Positions 26,203-34,537 of a stretch of DNA of 64,000 nt are shown piece by piece (position 1 is the stretch's first letter; every line of letters starts with the position of its first letter). Below the pieces are notes generated by a model, which saw only the letters and a list, made by a program, of their open reading frames with translations, had not been told where the DNA came from and made no database searches. A program made the translations under genes and the position numbers. Origin of the DNA: Planctomycetota bacterium (GTDB taxonomy: Bacteria > Planctomycetota > UBA1135). The stretch spans positions 1-64,000 of the forward strand of contig JABHIE010000029.1 of assembly GCA_018671175.1 (NCBI GenBank), read 5' to 3'.

Positions 26203-27382
26203 GCCTGCTCGGGAACCAAAGCCCCGCAGCCAAGAATATTAAGCCAAGAGCTAAGAAGGCCGTGAGTGGCCCAGGGGCGATCTGCTCAAGTAATGGCCGC
26301 AGCAGGCTTGCAAGGCTGATTCCGAGGAAGTCAAGCATTTGGCTTGTGCCGAGTGTTGCACCTCTTGAGTCAACGGGTGCGAGCGCTTGAACGCGCGTGC
26401 GTAGTGGTACGAGGTACATCCCTGAAAAGAGTGATGCTATTGCCGCCGAACCCCAAATCAACCATGGGCTGAGAGGCAGAAATGCAATCGCACCAAAACC
26501 AATCGCCATGCCAAAAGCACCGATTCTGACCTGTTGGGGGCGTATCCCTGTTTGTAAGCTTCTGCCGGCAATGAGTGCGCCAGCGGCTAGAAAAAGAGAA
26601 AGTGACCCGAGCGCGGCCGACCAATTACCCAGAGATGTGTCGAGGATTTGAGGGAGCTCATTCCAGGAAAGCAAGAGTAGGCTGCCACCCATCCAGTAAA
26701 CAGAATGCGCAAGCATGGCGGGTCGCAACCCTGGTATTTGACCCGCACGATTCATCCCGATGCGGAAGCGTTGGATGGGGTTCCAGTGCAGGGTGCGTGA
26801 AGGATCGGCAGGTCGGGTCGGCCCAATGCGGTGCGCGAAAAAAGCGCCAATACCCGCGATGATGGCAAGGAGGAAACCGAGCAAATACAGCTTTTCGGAA
26901 AGCCCCGTTTTGAGATAACCCGCTGCCCCCGTTCCAATGACGATGCCGGCTACAACCGTGGCTTGCATTTTTGCATTGGCGCGCGCGAGTTTGGCCTCGC
27001 TGACTAACTCAGGAAGGAGACCATATTTTGCGGGGCCCAAAAAAGCGGATTGCGTGCCCATGGCAAAGAGGGTGACGCCTAATGCAAGTGGGTCGCCGCT
27101 CGCCAGAGCCCAGCTGGCACAAAGCATGATTATGACTTCCGCCCACTTGGTCGCGTAGACCACTTTTGATTTTGACCAGCGATCGGCGCAATCGCCTGCA
27201 AGCACCGCGAAAAGCAAGAAAGGAACCGAAAACAATAGTGCGGCATAGGCCTGAAAGCGTACCGCTGTCGACACAGCGATGAGTAATACGACCTGCTTGA
27301 ATATGTTGTCATTGACAACGGTCAAGAATTGCGTGAGCAATAAATTCGAGAGAGGCCCTGGTCGTCGAGAGGGCTCGTTCAT
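26177..27382 (-). CDS. MFS transporter, LplT-like
   Basis: The 401-residue membrane protein has about 12 hydrophobic segments. The N-terminal block LLTQFLTVVNDNIFKQ and the later MGTQSAFLGPAKYGLLPEL match the lysophospholipid transporter LplT and the MFS part of fused acyltransferases. LplT flips lysophospholipids inward for re-acylation. ATG 27382 overlaps the stop of psd (TCATGA), so it is co-translated with phosphatidylserine decarboxylase, which supports a phospholipid role. Substrate is inferred from family and context. Confidence 0.8.
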   Translation of the reverse strand: MNEPSRRPGPLSNLLLTQFLTVVNDNIFKQVVLLIAVSTAVRFQAYAALLFSVPFLLFAVLAGDCADRWSKSKVVYATKWAEVIIMLCASWALASGDPLALGVTLFAMGTQSAFLGPAKYGLLPELVSEAKLARANAKMQATVVAGIVIGTGAAGYLKTGLSEKLYLLGFLLAIIAGIGAFFAHRIGPTRPADPSRTLHWNPIQRFRIGMNRAGQIPGLRPAMLAHSVYWMGGSLLLLSWNELPQILDTSLGNWSAALGSLSLFLAAGALIAGRSLQTGIRPQQVRIGAFGMAIGFGAIAFLPLSPWLIWGSAAIASLFSGMYLVPLRTRVQALAPVDSRGATLGTSQMLDFLGISLASLLRPLLEQIAPGPLTAFLALGLIFLAAGLWFPSRLTRSSTTP

Positions 27383-28194
27383 GAAAAGAGCGGCTCGCGA
27401 ACTCGACATGCACCTTGTAGCGGTACGACTAAATCGAAATGACCTGGCAGGAAGAAAAGAATCGTACTGCCGAACTCAAAGCGACCCATTTCTTGGCCTC
27501 GTTGCAGGACAGGCGCAGGGTCGTAACCGCGAGAGGTCTCAATCGAAAAATCTCTACCGAGCGTGTCGTCAAAATTAAAGACCATCAGCCCGACATTGAG
27601 AGCACCAACATAAAGCAAGGCAAAGGGGGTGCCGTCAAGAGTCTCGCATTGCAGCAGAACACGGCGATTCGTGGCCATTGTGCGATAAGAACGCCGCATC
27701 AATTTAGGGTCAACGGGCCGCAAATCACCGGGCAACGCCGTCGCCGAAAGCACTCGCATATCACAAGGCGCGTGGTATCGATGGTAGTCGCGAGGCGAGA
27801 GATAAATCTGGACGCCCTGCCAGCCGCTCGTCGATGGTGTGTGTGGGAGTAGCTCGCTCGTGGAATAGGGCACGCCCTTAATCAACCAACTGCCCTCAGG
27901 GCTGATGCGAGAATGCTCGACAATCAGGCCGTCACTAGGGGACAGCCAAGATTCACCGCTAGGGATGTCGGGTCGATAGTCAGCCAGCGGCCGCGTGAAA
28001 AGCTCAAGGAAAGTCGCGTAATCACGCAGATCCCCAGGGATATCTTTCGCCTCAATATGTAGCTTTCGCCCCAGCCAGGCCCAAAGCCTACGGCGCATGA
28101 ATCTCGGGATATGCATGCGCGCCACTCGACCCGCAAGTCGAGTGAGAGCCAAGCGGGGGAAACCAGGGAAAATGAGGAGGATGCGGGGGTCCAT
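27379..28194 (-). CDS. psd: Phosphatidylserine decarboxylase
   Basis: The 271-residue pyruvoyl enzyme makes phosphatidylethanolamine from phosphatidylserine at the inner membrane. The self-cleavage motif is EFGSTILFF with Ser at about 243, which becomes the pyruvoyl group. Conserved PSDG (86-89) and DYHRYHAP (136-143) support the call. The N-terminus is amphipathic and basic. It is divergent from glmU across a 45-nt gap and overlaps the LplT-like gene downstream. Confidence 0.92.
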   Translation of the reverse strand: MDPRILLIFPGFPRLALTRLAGRVARMHIPRFMRRRLWAWLGRKLHIEAKDIPGDLRDYATFLELFTRPLADYRPDIPSGESWLSPSDGLIVEHSRISPEGSWLIKGVPYSTSELLPHTPSTSGWQGVQIYLSPRDYHRYHAPCDMRVLSATALPGDLRPVDPKLMRRSYRTMATNRRVLLQCETLDGTPFALLYVGALNVGLMVFNFDDTLGRDFSIETSRGYDPAPVLQRGQEMGRFEFGSTILFFLPGHFDLVVPLQGACRVREPLFS

Positions 28195-28211
28195 GAGTCT
28201 GCCTTGACGCC

Positions 28212-28219
28212 GTTATACT
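28212..28219. promoter_or_regulatory. Overlapping divergent -10 elements, psd and glmU
   Basis: TATACT (28214-28219) reads toward glmU, 20 nt before its ATG. TATAAC reads on the minus strand (28217 down to 28212), 17 nt before the psd ATG. The two hexamers overlap by four bases. TTGACG at 28204-28209 is too close to serve as -35. Confidence 0.4.
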
Positions 28220-28239
28220 TCTCGCCGCACCCCCCAGTC

Positions 28240-29496
28240 ATGAGCGCTTCCTCCCTGCATCTCCTCGTTTTGGCCGCTGGCAACTCTACGCGACTGCGTA
28301 CAGGCCACCCCAAAGCCCTTTTAGACCTGTGTGGTCGCCCTTTGCTATCCTATATTTTGAGCCATGCAGAGCCGCTGCAGGTGGCTTCGAAAACGGTCGT
28401 TTTGGGTGGAAATCACATCCAGGCGATTACGAGCTGGCTTCAGGGCTCTGAGTATTCTGACTGGTCTATCGCACTCCAAGAAAATCCGCGCGGCACAGGC
28501 CATGCCGTCCAGTGCGCGCTTGAGCAACTTCCTGACGAGGGGCGTGTCCTGATTTTGTGTGGCGATACTCCCTTGTTGCGGCCTGAAACACTGCAAGAAT
28601 TGGTCAAGCATGGCGACGCTTTGATGACGGCGCGTGTCGCTGACCCATCTGGCTATGGCCGCATACAGCGCGATGATGACGGCAATTTGACGGCAATCAT
28701 TGAAGACGCCGACACCGATGAAGAGACCCGCCTCATTAACGAAATGAATGCAGGGGTCTATGTGCTCGATTTGGCCGCTCTGCGTGCTGCTGTAGCAAAA
28801 CTTGATTCTGACAATGCTCAGGGCGAGCTCTACCTAACCGACGCCGCTCTTGAGGTGTTGACTGAGCGGGGCGGCGCCACTCTCTGCCTCGAAGACGGCG
28901 AAGAAGAAATTGCCGGCGTAAACACGCTAGTCGATTTTTCGGAAGTCGTTGCTGTCATGCGTTGGCAAATCCTTGAGGCGCATCTCTTGGCGGGCGTCAT
29001 CATTGATGACCCATCTTCGACTTGGGTCGAGCACGATGTATCGATTGGCCCTGGCACGCGCATTCGCCCAGGTTCCGTTTTGCATGCGGGGGTCCGCGTT
29101 GGCAAAGATTGCGAGCTGGGCCCTTATGTCCGCTTGCGCGCAGGCGCGGTAATCGAAGATGGCGCGCTCGCTGGTAATTTCGTTGAAATGAAAAACTCAA
29201 CCCTCGGGGCGGGCGCAAAGGCCAAGCATTTGACTTACTTGGGCAATACAACGGTTGAAGAATTTGCCAATGTGGGTTGCGGCACGATTACGGCCAATTA
29301 CGACGGCAAGAAGAAGCATCCGACCGTTATTGGTTCTCGCGCCTCGATTGGCTCGGGCACCATCCTTGTTGCACCCGTCAAGATTGGCGCGGGTGCCACC
29401 ACTGCGGCTGGATCCGTAGTTACCGCTGGAAAAGATGTTCCCGCTGGCACAGTTGTTGCCGGTATCCCAGCAAAACCATTTTCACCTAAATCCTGA
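28240..29496 (+). CDS. glmU: Bifunctional GlmU (UDP-GlcNAc pyrophosphorylase / GlcN-1-P acetyltransferase)
   Basis: The 418-residue enzyme makes UDP-GlcNAc for peptidoglycan and lipid A. The N-terminal uridylyltransferase shows LAAGNSTRLRTGHPKALLDL. The C-terminal left-handed beta-helix carries the acetyltransferase block NFVEMKNSTLG, KHLTYLGNT and CGTITANYDG. It is somewhat shorter than the usual 450-460 residues. ATG 28240 is the start matching the family; upstream in-frame codons run into the psd gene. It heads a 12.5-kb plus-strand block and ends one base before prs. Confidence 0.92.
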   Translation: MSASSLHLLVLAAGNSTRLRTGHPKALLDLCGRPLLSYILSHAEPLQVASKTVVLGGNHIQAITSWLQGSEYSDWSIALQENPRGTGHAVQCALEQLPDEGRVLILCGDTPLLRPETLQELVKHGDALMTARVADPSGYGRIQRDDDGNLTAIIEDADTDEETRLINEMNAGVYVLDLAALRAAVAKLDSDNAQGELYLTDAALEVLTERGGATLCLEDGEEEIAGVNTLVDFSEVVAVMRWQILEAHLLAGVIIDDPSSTWVEHDVSIGPGTRIRPGSVLHAGVRVGKDCELGPYVRLRAGAVIEDGALAGNFVEMKNSTLGAGAKAKHLTYLGNTTVEEFANVGCGTITANYDGKKKHPTVIGSRASIGSGTILVAPVKIGAGATTAAGSVVTAGKDVPAGTVVAGIPAKPFSPKS

Positions 29497-29497
29497 C

Positions 29498-30445
29498 ATG
29501 TCACATCGCGGAAGTCTCCGTCTGCTCTCGGGCTCAGCTCACCCTGAATTGTCTCACGAAGTCGCCTCAACTTTGGGCGAACCTCTGGTCTCTGCCTTCA
29601 TCGGGCGATTCCCAGATGGTGAGATTGACATCAAAATCCATGAAGACATGCGTGGAAGTGATGTCTTCGTGATTCAGCCCACCTGCCCACCCGTTAACGA
29701 AAATTTAGTTGAGCTCGCTTTGATTGCCGACACACTTCGTCGAGCCAGCGCCGCTCGAGTGACGGCCGTCATGCCCTATTTCGGCTACGCGCGCAAAGAC
29801 CGCAAAGACGAGGGCCGGGTGCCGATTTCAGCTAAGGCGGTAGCCAACATGCTGGTCTCGTGTGGCATCGATCGCGTTTTGACCATTGATTTGCACGCTC
29901 AGCAGATCCAGGGGTTCTTTGACACGCCCGTGGATCACCTCTATGCGCGCACGGCGATTCAAGAGGTCGTCCGTGGCGAGGGCTTCGAGAACCTAGTCGT
30001 TTGCTCGCCTGATGTGGGGGGGGTCAAAATCGCCCGTGCCTACGCCAAAGAGCTCGATGCTCCCCTTGCGATTATCGATAAGCGTCGGATGAGCGGCGAC
30101 ACCGTGATTTCCGAAACCATCATTGGCGATGTGGAAGGGGCCGACATCTTGCTGACCGACGACATGATTAGTACGGCGGGCACAATCGCCGAGGCATGCC
30201 GCATTCTCAAGAAAAAAGGGGCCAAGCGTGTCTGTGTTGCAGCAAGCCATGCCGTCTTGGCGGGGCCAGCGCGAGAAAGGCTTCAAAATTGTGGGGCTGA
30301 CAAGGTGTGGGTTTCTAATACAATACCCCTTCGCGGTGATCTACCCGACTGCTTTGAAGTCATTTCGGTAGCACCTCTTTTGGCCCGTGCCATTGCACGG
30401 ATTCACCGAGAAGAGTCGGTCAGCGCATTGTTCGAAGACGCCTAA
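29498..30445 (+). CDS. prs: Ribose-phosphate pyrophosphokinase
   Basis: The 315-residue PRPP synthase transfers diphosphate from ATP to ribose 5-phosphate for nucleotide, histidine and NAD synthesis. RFPDGEIDIKI, NENLVELALIADTLRRASA, the flexible-loop PYFGYARKDRK and the PRPP-binding DDMISTAGTIAEA are all intact. GlmU-Prs-L25-Pth is a widespread gene order. ATG 29498 follows the glmU stop by one base. Confidence 0.95.
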   Translation: MSHRGSLRLLSGSAHPELSHEVASTLGEPLVSAFIGRFPDGEIDIKIHEDMRGSDVFVIQPTCPPVNENLVELALIADTLRRASAARVTAVMPYFGYARKDRKDEGRVPISAKAVANMLVSCGIDRVLTIDLHAQQIQGFFDTPVDHLYARTAIQEVVRGEGFENLVVCSPDVGGVKIARAYAKELDAPLAIIDKRRMSGDTVISETIIGDVEGADILLTDDMISTAGTIAEACRILKKKGAKRVCVAASHAVLAGPARERLQNCGADKVWVSNTIPLRGDLPDCFEVISVAPLLARAIARIHREESVSALFEDA

Positions 30446-30469
30446 TTGGGGCGCAATTTAGTTAATAAG

Positions 30470-31117
30470 ATGTCATCATCCACACCCTCCCTGAAGGCCG
30501 AGCCACGCACTGGCTCGGGTACACGCGATTCTTTCTCCCTGCGCAAAGCAGGCCGTATGCCTATCAATTTGGTCGGCCACGGCGAAGAGACCGCTTCATT
30601 TCATATCGACGACCACAGCTTTCAAGCGGCCTTGCGCCACCACGAGCGCGTTTTCATGCTTGAGCATGGCGACAAGCGCGAGCAGGTGATGTTGCACGAT
30701 GTCCAATGGGATCGCATGGGCGACCGCATTCTGCATATTGAGTTCTTGCGCGTGCCAGTCGGCGAAGTTGTCGAGGTCCAGGTTGTCCTTGAGTTCGTTG
30801 GCCACCCTAAGGGCGCGGCTAAAGGCGAATTCGTTAAGCCTTTGCTTGATATCGCTGTGAAATGCGTGCCTCGTTCGATTCCAGAGAGCATTGCTCTTGA
30901 TGTGAGCGAGCTTGACCTTGACGAGCAGATTCTTGCTGGCGATCTCACAATGCCCGAGGGCGTTGAATTGCTGCAAGACCCCGAAGAGGTCGTCTGCGCC
31001 ATTCGTCTATCCCAAGAAGAAGTCGAGCCTGAAGAGGGCGCCGAAGGTGACGGCTCTGCTGAGCCAGAAGTCATCGCTAAAGGCAAAGACGACGATTCTT
31101 CGGGCGATGGCGAGTAG
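30470..31117 (+). CDS. rplY: 50S ribosomal protein L25 (CTC form)
   Basis: The 215-residue 5S-rRNA-binding protein of the long CTC class has the N-terminal L25 domain (about 10-95, with LRKAGRMPINLVGHGE) and the C-terminal TL5 beta domain (about 96-180). The last 35 residues are strongly acidic and look disordered. ATG 30470 gives the usual N-terminus; an upstream in-frame start at 30446 exists. It lies between prs and pth as in many bacteria. Confidence 0.92.
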   Translation: MSSSTPSLKAEPRTGSGTRDSFSLRKAGRMPINLVGHGEETASFHIDDHSFQAALRHHERVFMLEHGDKREQVMLHDVQWDRMGDRILHIEFLRVPVGEVVEVQVVLEFVGHPKGAAKGEFVKPLLDIAVKCVPRSIPESIALDVSELDLDEQILAGDLTMPEGVELLQDPEEVVCAIRLSQEEVEPEEGAEGDGSAEPEVIAKGKDDDSSGDGE

Positions 31118-31147
31118 TCTCGCTAGCCGAATCCAGGCCGCTTGAGT

Positions 31148-31780
31148 ATGATTTTTGGCCCCAAAGATGGCACAACGCTGCCAGATCTGGGGCCTCGGCT
31201 GATTGTTGGCCTTGGCAACCCTGGCGCGGAATACGACGGCACACGCCATAATGTCGGCTTCCAAGCACTTGATCTTTTCGCAAAACGAGTGGGTTTGACA
31301 TCTAGCAACCTTCGGGTTGCCGGTCGCAAGCTTGCTGACTTGGCGCGGTCGACTGATGGCCGCTTTGCTTTGCTTTGGCCGACCACTTACATGAATCTTT
31401 CTGGTTCTGCCGTGGCTGCTGCAGCACGCCAGCTTGATGTTTTGCCTGAATCCATTTTGGTCGTCACCGACGACTTCCATCTTGAGCTAGGCGGCTTGCG
31501 TATTCGCGCGGCTGGCAGCCCAGGTGGGCACAACGGGCTCAAATCCATCGAGCAAGTTTTGCAGACTGACCTATACCCTCGATTGCGTATCGGGGTGGGG
31601 CAGCCGCGAGCTTCTAGCGTGGACCATGTGCTCGAAACCTTCCGCAGCGCAGAGTTGCCGATAGTCGAGGAAACCCTCGAAACGGCCTCTTGGGCTCTAG
31701 AAGACTGGGCTTTGGGCCAATCCATCGAGGATGTCCAATCCCGCTACAACCGCCGCACGCCGCAGGCGAATTCTGAATAA
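31148..31780 (+). CDS. pth: Peptidyl-tRNA hydrolase
   Basis: The 210-residue enzyme recycles peptidyl-tRNA released from stalled ribosomes. LIVGLGNPGAEYDGTRHNVGF contains the catalytic histidine and Asn, PTTYMNLSG binds the peptide part and GGLRIRAAGSPGGHNGLKSI is the second signature. ATG 31148 is preferred; a TTG at 31142 would add two residues. It lies 30 nt after rplY and 33 nt before rpsF. Confidence 0.95.
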   Translation: MIFGPKDGTTLPDLGPRLIVGLGNPGAEYDGTRHNVGFQALDLFAKRVGLTSSNLRVAGRKLADLARSTDGRFALLWPTTYMNLSGSAVAAAARQLDVLPESILVVTDDFHLELGGLRIRAAGSPGGHNGLKSIEQVLQTDLYPRLRIGVGQPRASSVDHVLETFRSAELPIVEETLETASWALEDWALGQSIEDVQSRYNRRTPQANSE

Positions 31781-31813
31781 CCAGAAAAACCGATCGGATC
31801 GGAAAGGCACAAA

Positions 31814-32359
31814 ATGACAAATACAAAACACACATACCAAGCGATGTTCCTCCTTGAAAACGGGGAAGTTCGCGAAAAAGGCTTTAGTGCCGTGCGAGAT
31901 TGGCTCAAGGGCACTCTCGAAAAGCACAGCATTGATGTAAAAGTTCTTCGCCTCTACGGCGAGCGGAAATTGGCTTACCCTATCGGAGGCCGCGTGCGCG
32001 CGACTTATGTTTTAGGTTGGCTCGAGGCTGAGGGCGAAGCTGTCAACGCAGCGATGCGCGATATGTACCTCGTTGGCCCTGCCTTCCGCATGCGCTTCTT
32101 CCAAGAAGCCGAGATTCCAGAGGCTGAATTGGCCTTTGGCATCGAAGAAGTCAACGATGCTGACTTGGTGATCCTTGACGATCAGCCAGAAGAAGTCATC
32201 GAAGAAGAATATGTCGAGCCAGAAGAAGAAAAGGCTGCTTCCAAAGATGCTGCTGACGGCGACAAGAAAACAGAAGGCAAGGCCGACGACGCCAAAGCTG
32301 AGACCACTGAAACCAAAGAAGAGCCGGCCAAAGAAGCCGCTAAAGAGGAGGCCAAGTAA
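31814..32359 (+). CDS. rpsF: 30S ribosomal protein S6 with long charged tail
   Basis: The 181-residue protein has the S6 ferredoxin-like core in residues 1-100 (YQAMFLLENGEVREKG, LYGERKLAYPIGG, MRDMYLVGPAFRMRF). The remaining 80 residues are almost only Glu, Asp, Lys and Ala and should be disordered. Typical S6 is 95-135 residues. A purine-rich GGAAAG precedes the start. The TAA overlaps the rpsR ATG (TAATG). Confidence 0.95.
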   Translation: MTNTKHTYQAMFLLENGEVREKGFSAVRDWLKGTLEKHSIDVKVLRLYGERKLAYPIGGRVRATYVLGWLEAEGEAVNAAMRDMYLVGPAFRMRFFQEAEIPEAELAFGIEEVNDADLVILDDQPEEVIEEEYVEPEEEKAASKDAADGDKKTEGKADDAKAETTETKEEPAKEAAKEEAK

Positions 32360-32541
32360 TGGGCAAGAAGACACATAAAAAGTTTGACTTCAAAGACACC
32401 GAAGATCTTCTTCGCTACCTTTCGGGTCAAGGTCAAATCTCTAGCGCTAAGCGCACTGGCTTGAGTGCCCGTGAGCAGCGTTCTCTTAAGCGCGCCGTCA
32501 AAAACGCGCGTTTCCTCGGCCTCTTGCCTTTCGTGGGTTAA
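32359..32541 (+). CDS. rpsR: 30S ribosomal protein S18
   Basis: The 60-residue protein pairs with S6 on the small-subunit platform. The core is DFKDTEDLLRYLSGQGQI and AREQRSLKRAVKNARFLGLLPF. A strong Shine-Dalgarno sequence GAGGAGG (32345-32351) lies 7 nt before the ATG, inside the end of rpsF, so anti-SD initiation is clearly used inside this operon. The N-terminal extension is very short for the family. Confidence 0.95.
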   Translation: MGKKTHKKFDFKDTEDLLRYLSGQGQISSAKRTGLSAREQRSLKRAVKNARFLGLLPFVG

Positions 32542-32545
32542 AGCG

Positions 32546-33097
32546 ATGAAATTACAAGTAATTTTAAGCAAAGATGTTCCGACGCTTGGCGTTGTGGGCG
32601 ATGTGGTTGAGGTCCCTGCTGGTTACGCACGCAACTTTTTGCTGCCAAGTGGCATGGCTTTGCCATGGTCGGAAGATGCGGCTCGCCGTATCGAAAAGTC
32701 TGCTAAAGAAGCTGAGGTTGAGCGCATGGAAATGGCCGCTCAATACGAGGCTCTTGCCAAGCGCGTTTCGAGCATTCAACTTACTTTCGAAGAGAAAGTA
32801 AATGCAGAGGGTGCTCTTTATGGCGCGGTCAATGCCAAGCGCATTCATGCCGCACTCAATGAGCAAGGCATCGACTTGCCAGAGAGCCATGTTCGTCTCG
32901 CTGAGCCATTGCGCACAGCAGGTGAGTATGAAGTGCCGATTCACATTCATGCCGAGCTCAACTCCAACATTGTTGTTTGGGTTGTTGCACTCGAGCAAGA
33001 GGGTGAAGAGGTCGATATCGCCGCCATGGATGCAGCGGCCGCAGCCGAAAAAGCTGCTGCTGAAGCTCTAATCGCCGAAGAGGCAGCAAGCGAGTAA
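32546..33097 (+). CDS. rplI: 50S ribosomal protein L9
   Basis: The 183-residue protein has the N-terminal rRNA-binding domain (MKLQVILSKDVPTLGVVGDVVEV, GYARNFLLPSGMA). A long linker helix and the C-terminal domain (about 85-150, with AKRIHAALNEQGIDL) follow. An Ala/Glu-rich tail extends the C-terminus by about 25 residues. ATG 32546 is the family start. It completes the usual rpsF-rpsR-rplI-dnaB order. Confidence 0.95.
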   Translation: MKLQVILSKDVPTLGVVGDVVEVPAGYARNFLLPSGMALPWSEDAARRIEKSAKEAEVERMEMAAQYEALAKRVSSIQLTFEEKVNAEGALYGAVNAKRIHAALNEQGIDLPESHVRLAEPLRTAGEYEVPIHIHAELNSNIVVWVVALEQEGEEVDIAAMDAAAAAEKAAAEALIAEEAASE

Positions 33098-33143
33098 TCG
33101 TTCCGCAAACCGAGGTGGGGGGCTTTGGCTATTCCCGCCTCGG

Positions 33144-33149
33144 TATGCT
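33144..33149 (+). promoter_or_regulatory. -10-like element before dnaB
   Basis: TATGCT ends 8 nt before ATG 33158 in the 60-nt gap after rplI, the largest gap in this block. It could give dnaB and the envelope genes their own short-leader promoter. Confidence 0.4.
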
Positions 33150-33157
33150 GCACTCTC

Positions 33158-34537
33158 ATGACTTCTGAATCGGTCGCTCCAGGGCAAGTCCCCTTTGATT
33201 TGGATGCTGAACAAAGCGTCCTAGGGGCGGTTTTGCGTGATCCGCGCTGCATCACCGATGTAGCCGCAATCGTTCGTCCCGAAGATTTCTACGCGCCACG
33301 CAACCGCTCCATCTTCGAGATGATGCTGCGCGTTGACGACCGCCAGCCCGGTGGTTGCGACCCCGTTTCGATTGCTCAAGAAGAAGACCGTGCGGGCAAA
33401 GGTTCAGAGTTGGGCGGCAAGGCTTATCTCCTTGAGATGATGCACGCGCACCCTTCGGGTGCCTATCTTGAGTATCACCTAAAAATCTTGCGTGATTTGT
33501 CTCTCAAGAGGCAATTGCTCGAGACATCCGATGAAATTCGTCGCTTGGTTCATTCTGGTGAAGCCGAGTCGGTTGAAGAGCTCATTGAAAAAGCCGAGAG
33601 CGATGTTTATCGAGTGGGCGATCGTCTAGTCGGTAAAGAGCTCGTTGAAATCCGTCAATTAATTGACGACCGCCTTGATGACATCCTTGACCCTAAGGGT
33701 GGCCCTGGGGGCTTAAAGACGCACTACCTTGAGCTTGATGAGCGGCATGGCTTCCGTCCGGGTGATTTGATTGTGTTGGCGGCTCGACCTGGCATGGGCA
33801 AGACAGCTTTGGCTCTCAACATTCTTGAGCGCGTGGCGATTCAAGAGCAAAAGGCGGTGTTGATGTTCTCGCTTGAAATGCCAGACTATCAATTGCTTTT
33901 GCGTTTGCTGTCATGCCATGCGGGTATTCGGCACGATAATTTGCGCCGTGGCCTAAAGAGCGCTCACGACCGAGAGGCCTTGACTCTGTCTGCAACGGCT
34001 TTTCAGAAATCTCGGATTTACATCGACGATTCATCTCAGCCTTCCCTAGCTCAAATTCGCGCCAAGGCTCGGCGTTTGGCTCGCGATGGCAATCTTGATT
34101 TGATTATCGTGGATTACTTGCAGCTCTTGTCGACCAAAGCCGAGAGTCGCCAACAAGAGATCTCGATTATTTCGCGTACTTTCAAGAGTATCGCCCGAGA
34201 CCTAAAAGTGCCTGTGCTTGCTCTTTCACAGTTAAACCGCGCCGCAGAAAAGCGTGATCCGCCACGGCCGCTTCTCTCTGACTTGCGTGAATCAGGCGCG
34301 ATTGAGCAAGATGCTGACATGGTGATGATGCTCTATCGCCCCGAATACTACACTCATGCCGAAGAAGACAGTGGTCTTGCTGAAGTGAGTATTGCTAAAA
34401 ACCGTCATGGTTCCACAACGAGATTCAATCTGCGCTGGGACGGCGATTTTATGCGCTTCGAAAACTACACTACCGCTGATGTCATTGACCCAAGTGTCGA
34501 CTTCAGTCTCCCTTCCACTCCGGTCTTTGACGACTGA
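33158..34537 (+). CDS. dnaB: Replicative DNA helicase DnaB
   Basis: The 459-residue hexameric 5'-3' helicase of the replication fork has the N-terminal domain (about 8-105; PFDLDAEQSVLGAVL) and the RecA-like C-terminal domain. The latter shows LVLAARPGMGKTA-type Walker A (IVLAARPGMGKTAL), LIIVDYLQLL as Walker B and ALSQLNR plus LSDLRESGAIEQDADM as later motifs. ATG 33158 gives the family start; a TTG/ATG extension to 33125 is possible but less likely. The stop overlaps bamA (TGATG). Confidence 0.96.
   Translation: MTSESVAPGQVPFDLDAEQSVLGAVLRDPRCITDVAAIVRPEDFYAPRNRSIFEMMLRVDDRQPGGCDPVSIAQEEDRAGKGSELGGKAYLLEMMHAHPSGAYLEYHLKILRDLSLKRQLLETSDEIRRLVHSGEAESVEELIEKAESDVYRVGDRLVGKELVEIRQLIDDRLDDILDPKGGPGGLKTHYLELDERHGFRPGDLIVLAARPGMGKTALALNILERVAIQEQKAVLMFSLEMPDYQLLLRLLSCHAGIRHDNLRRGLKSAHDREALTLSATAFQKSRIYIDDSSQPSLAQIRAKARRLARDGNLDLIIVDYLQLLSTKAESRQQEISIISRTFKSIARDLKVPVLALSQLNRAAEKRDPPRPLLSDLRESGAIEQDADMVMMLYRPEYYTHAEEDSGLAEVSIAKNRHGSTTRFNLRWDGDFMRFENYTTADVIDPSVDFSLPSTPVFDD

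Noticed and set aside
28204-28209. TTGACG as a possible -35 box before glmU
   Set aside because: It is only 4 nt from the TATACT -10 candidate, which is far too close.
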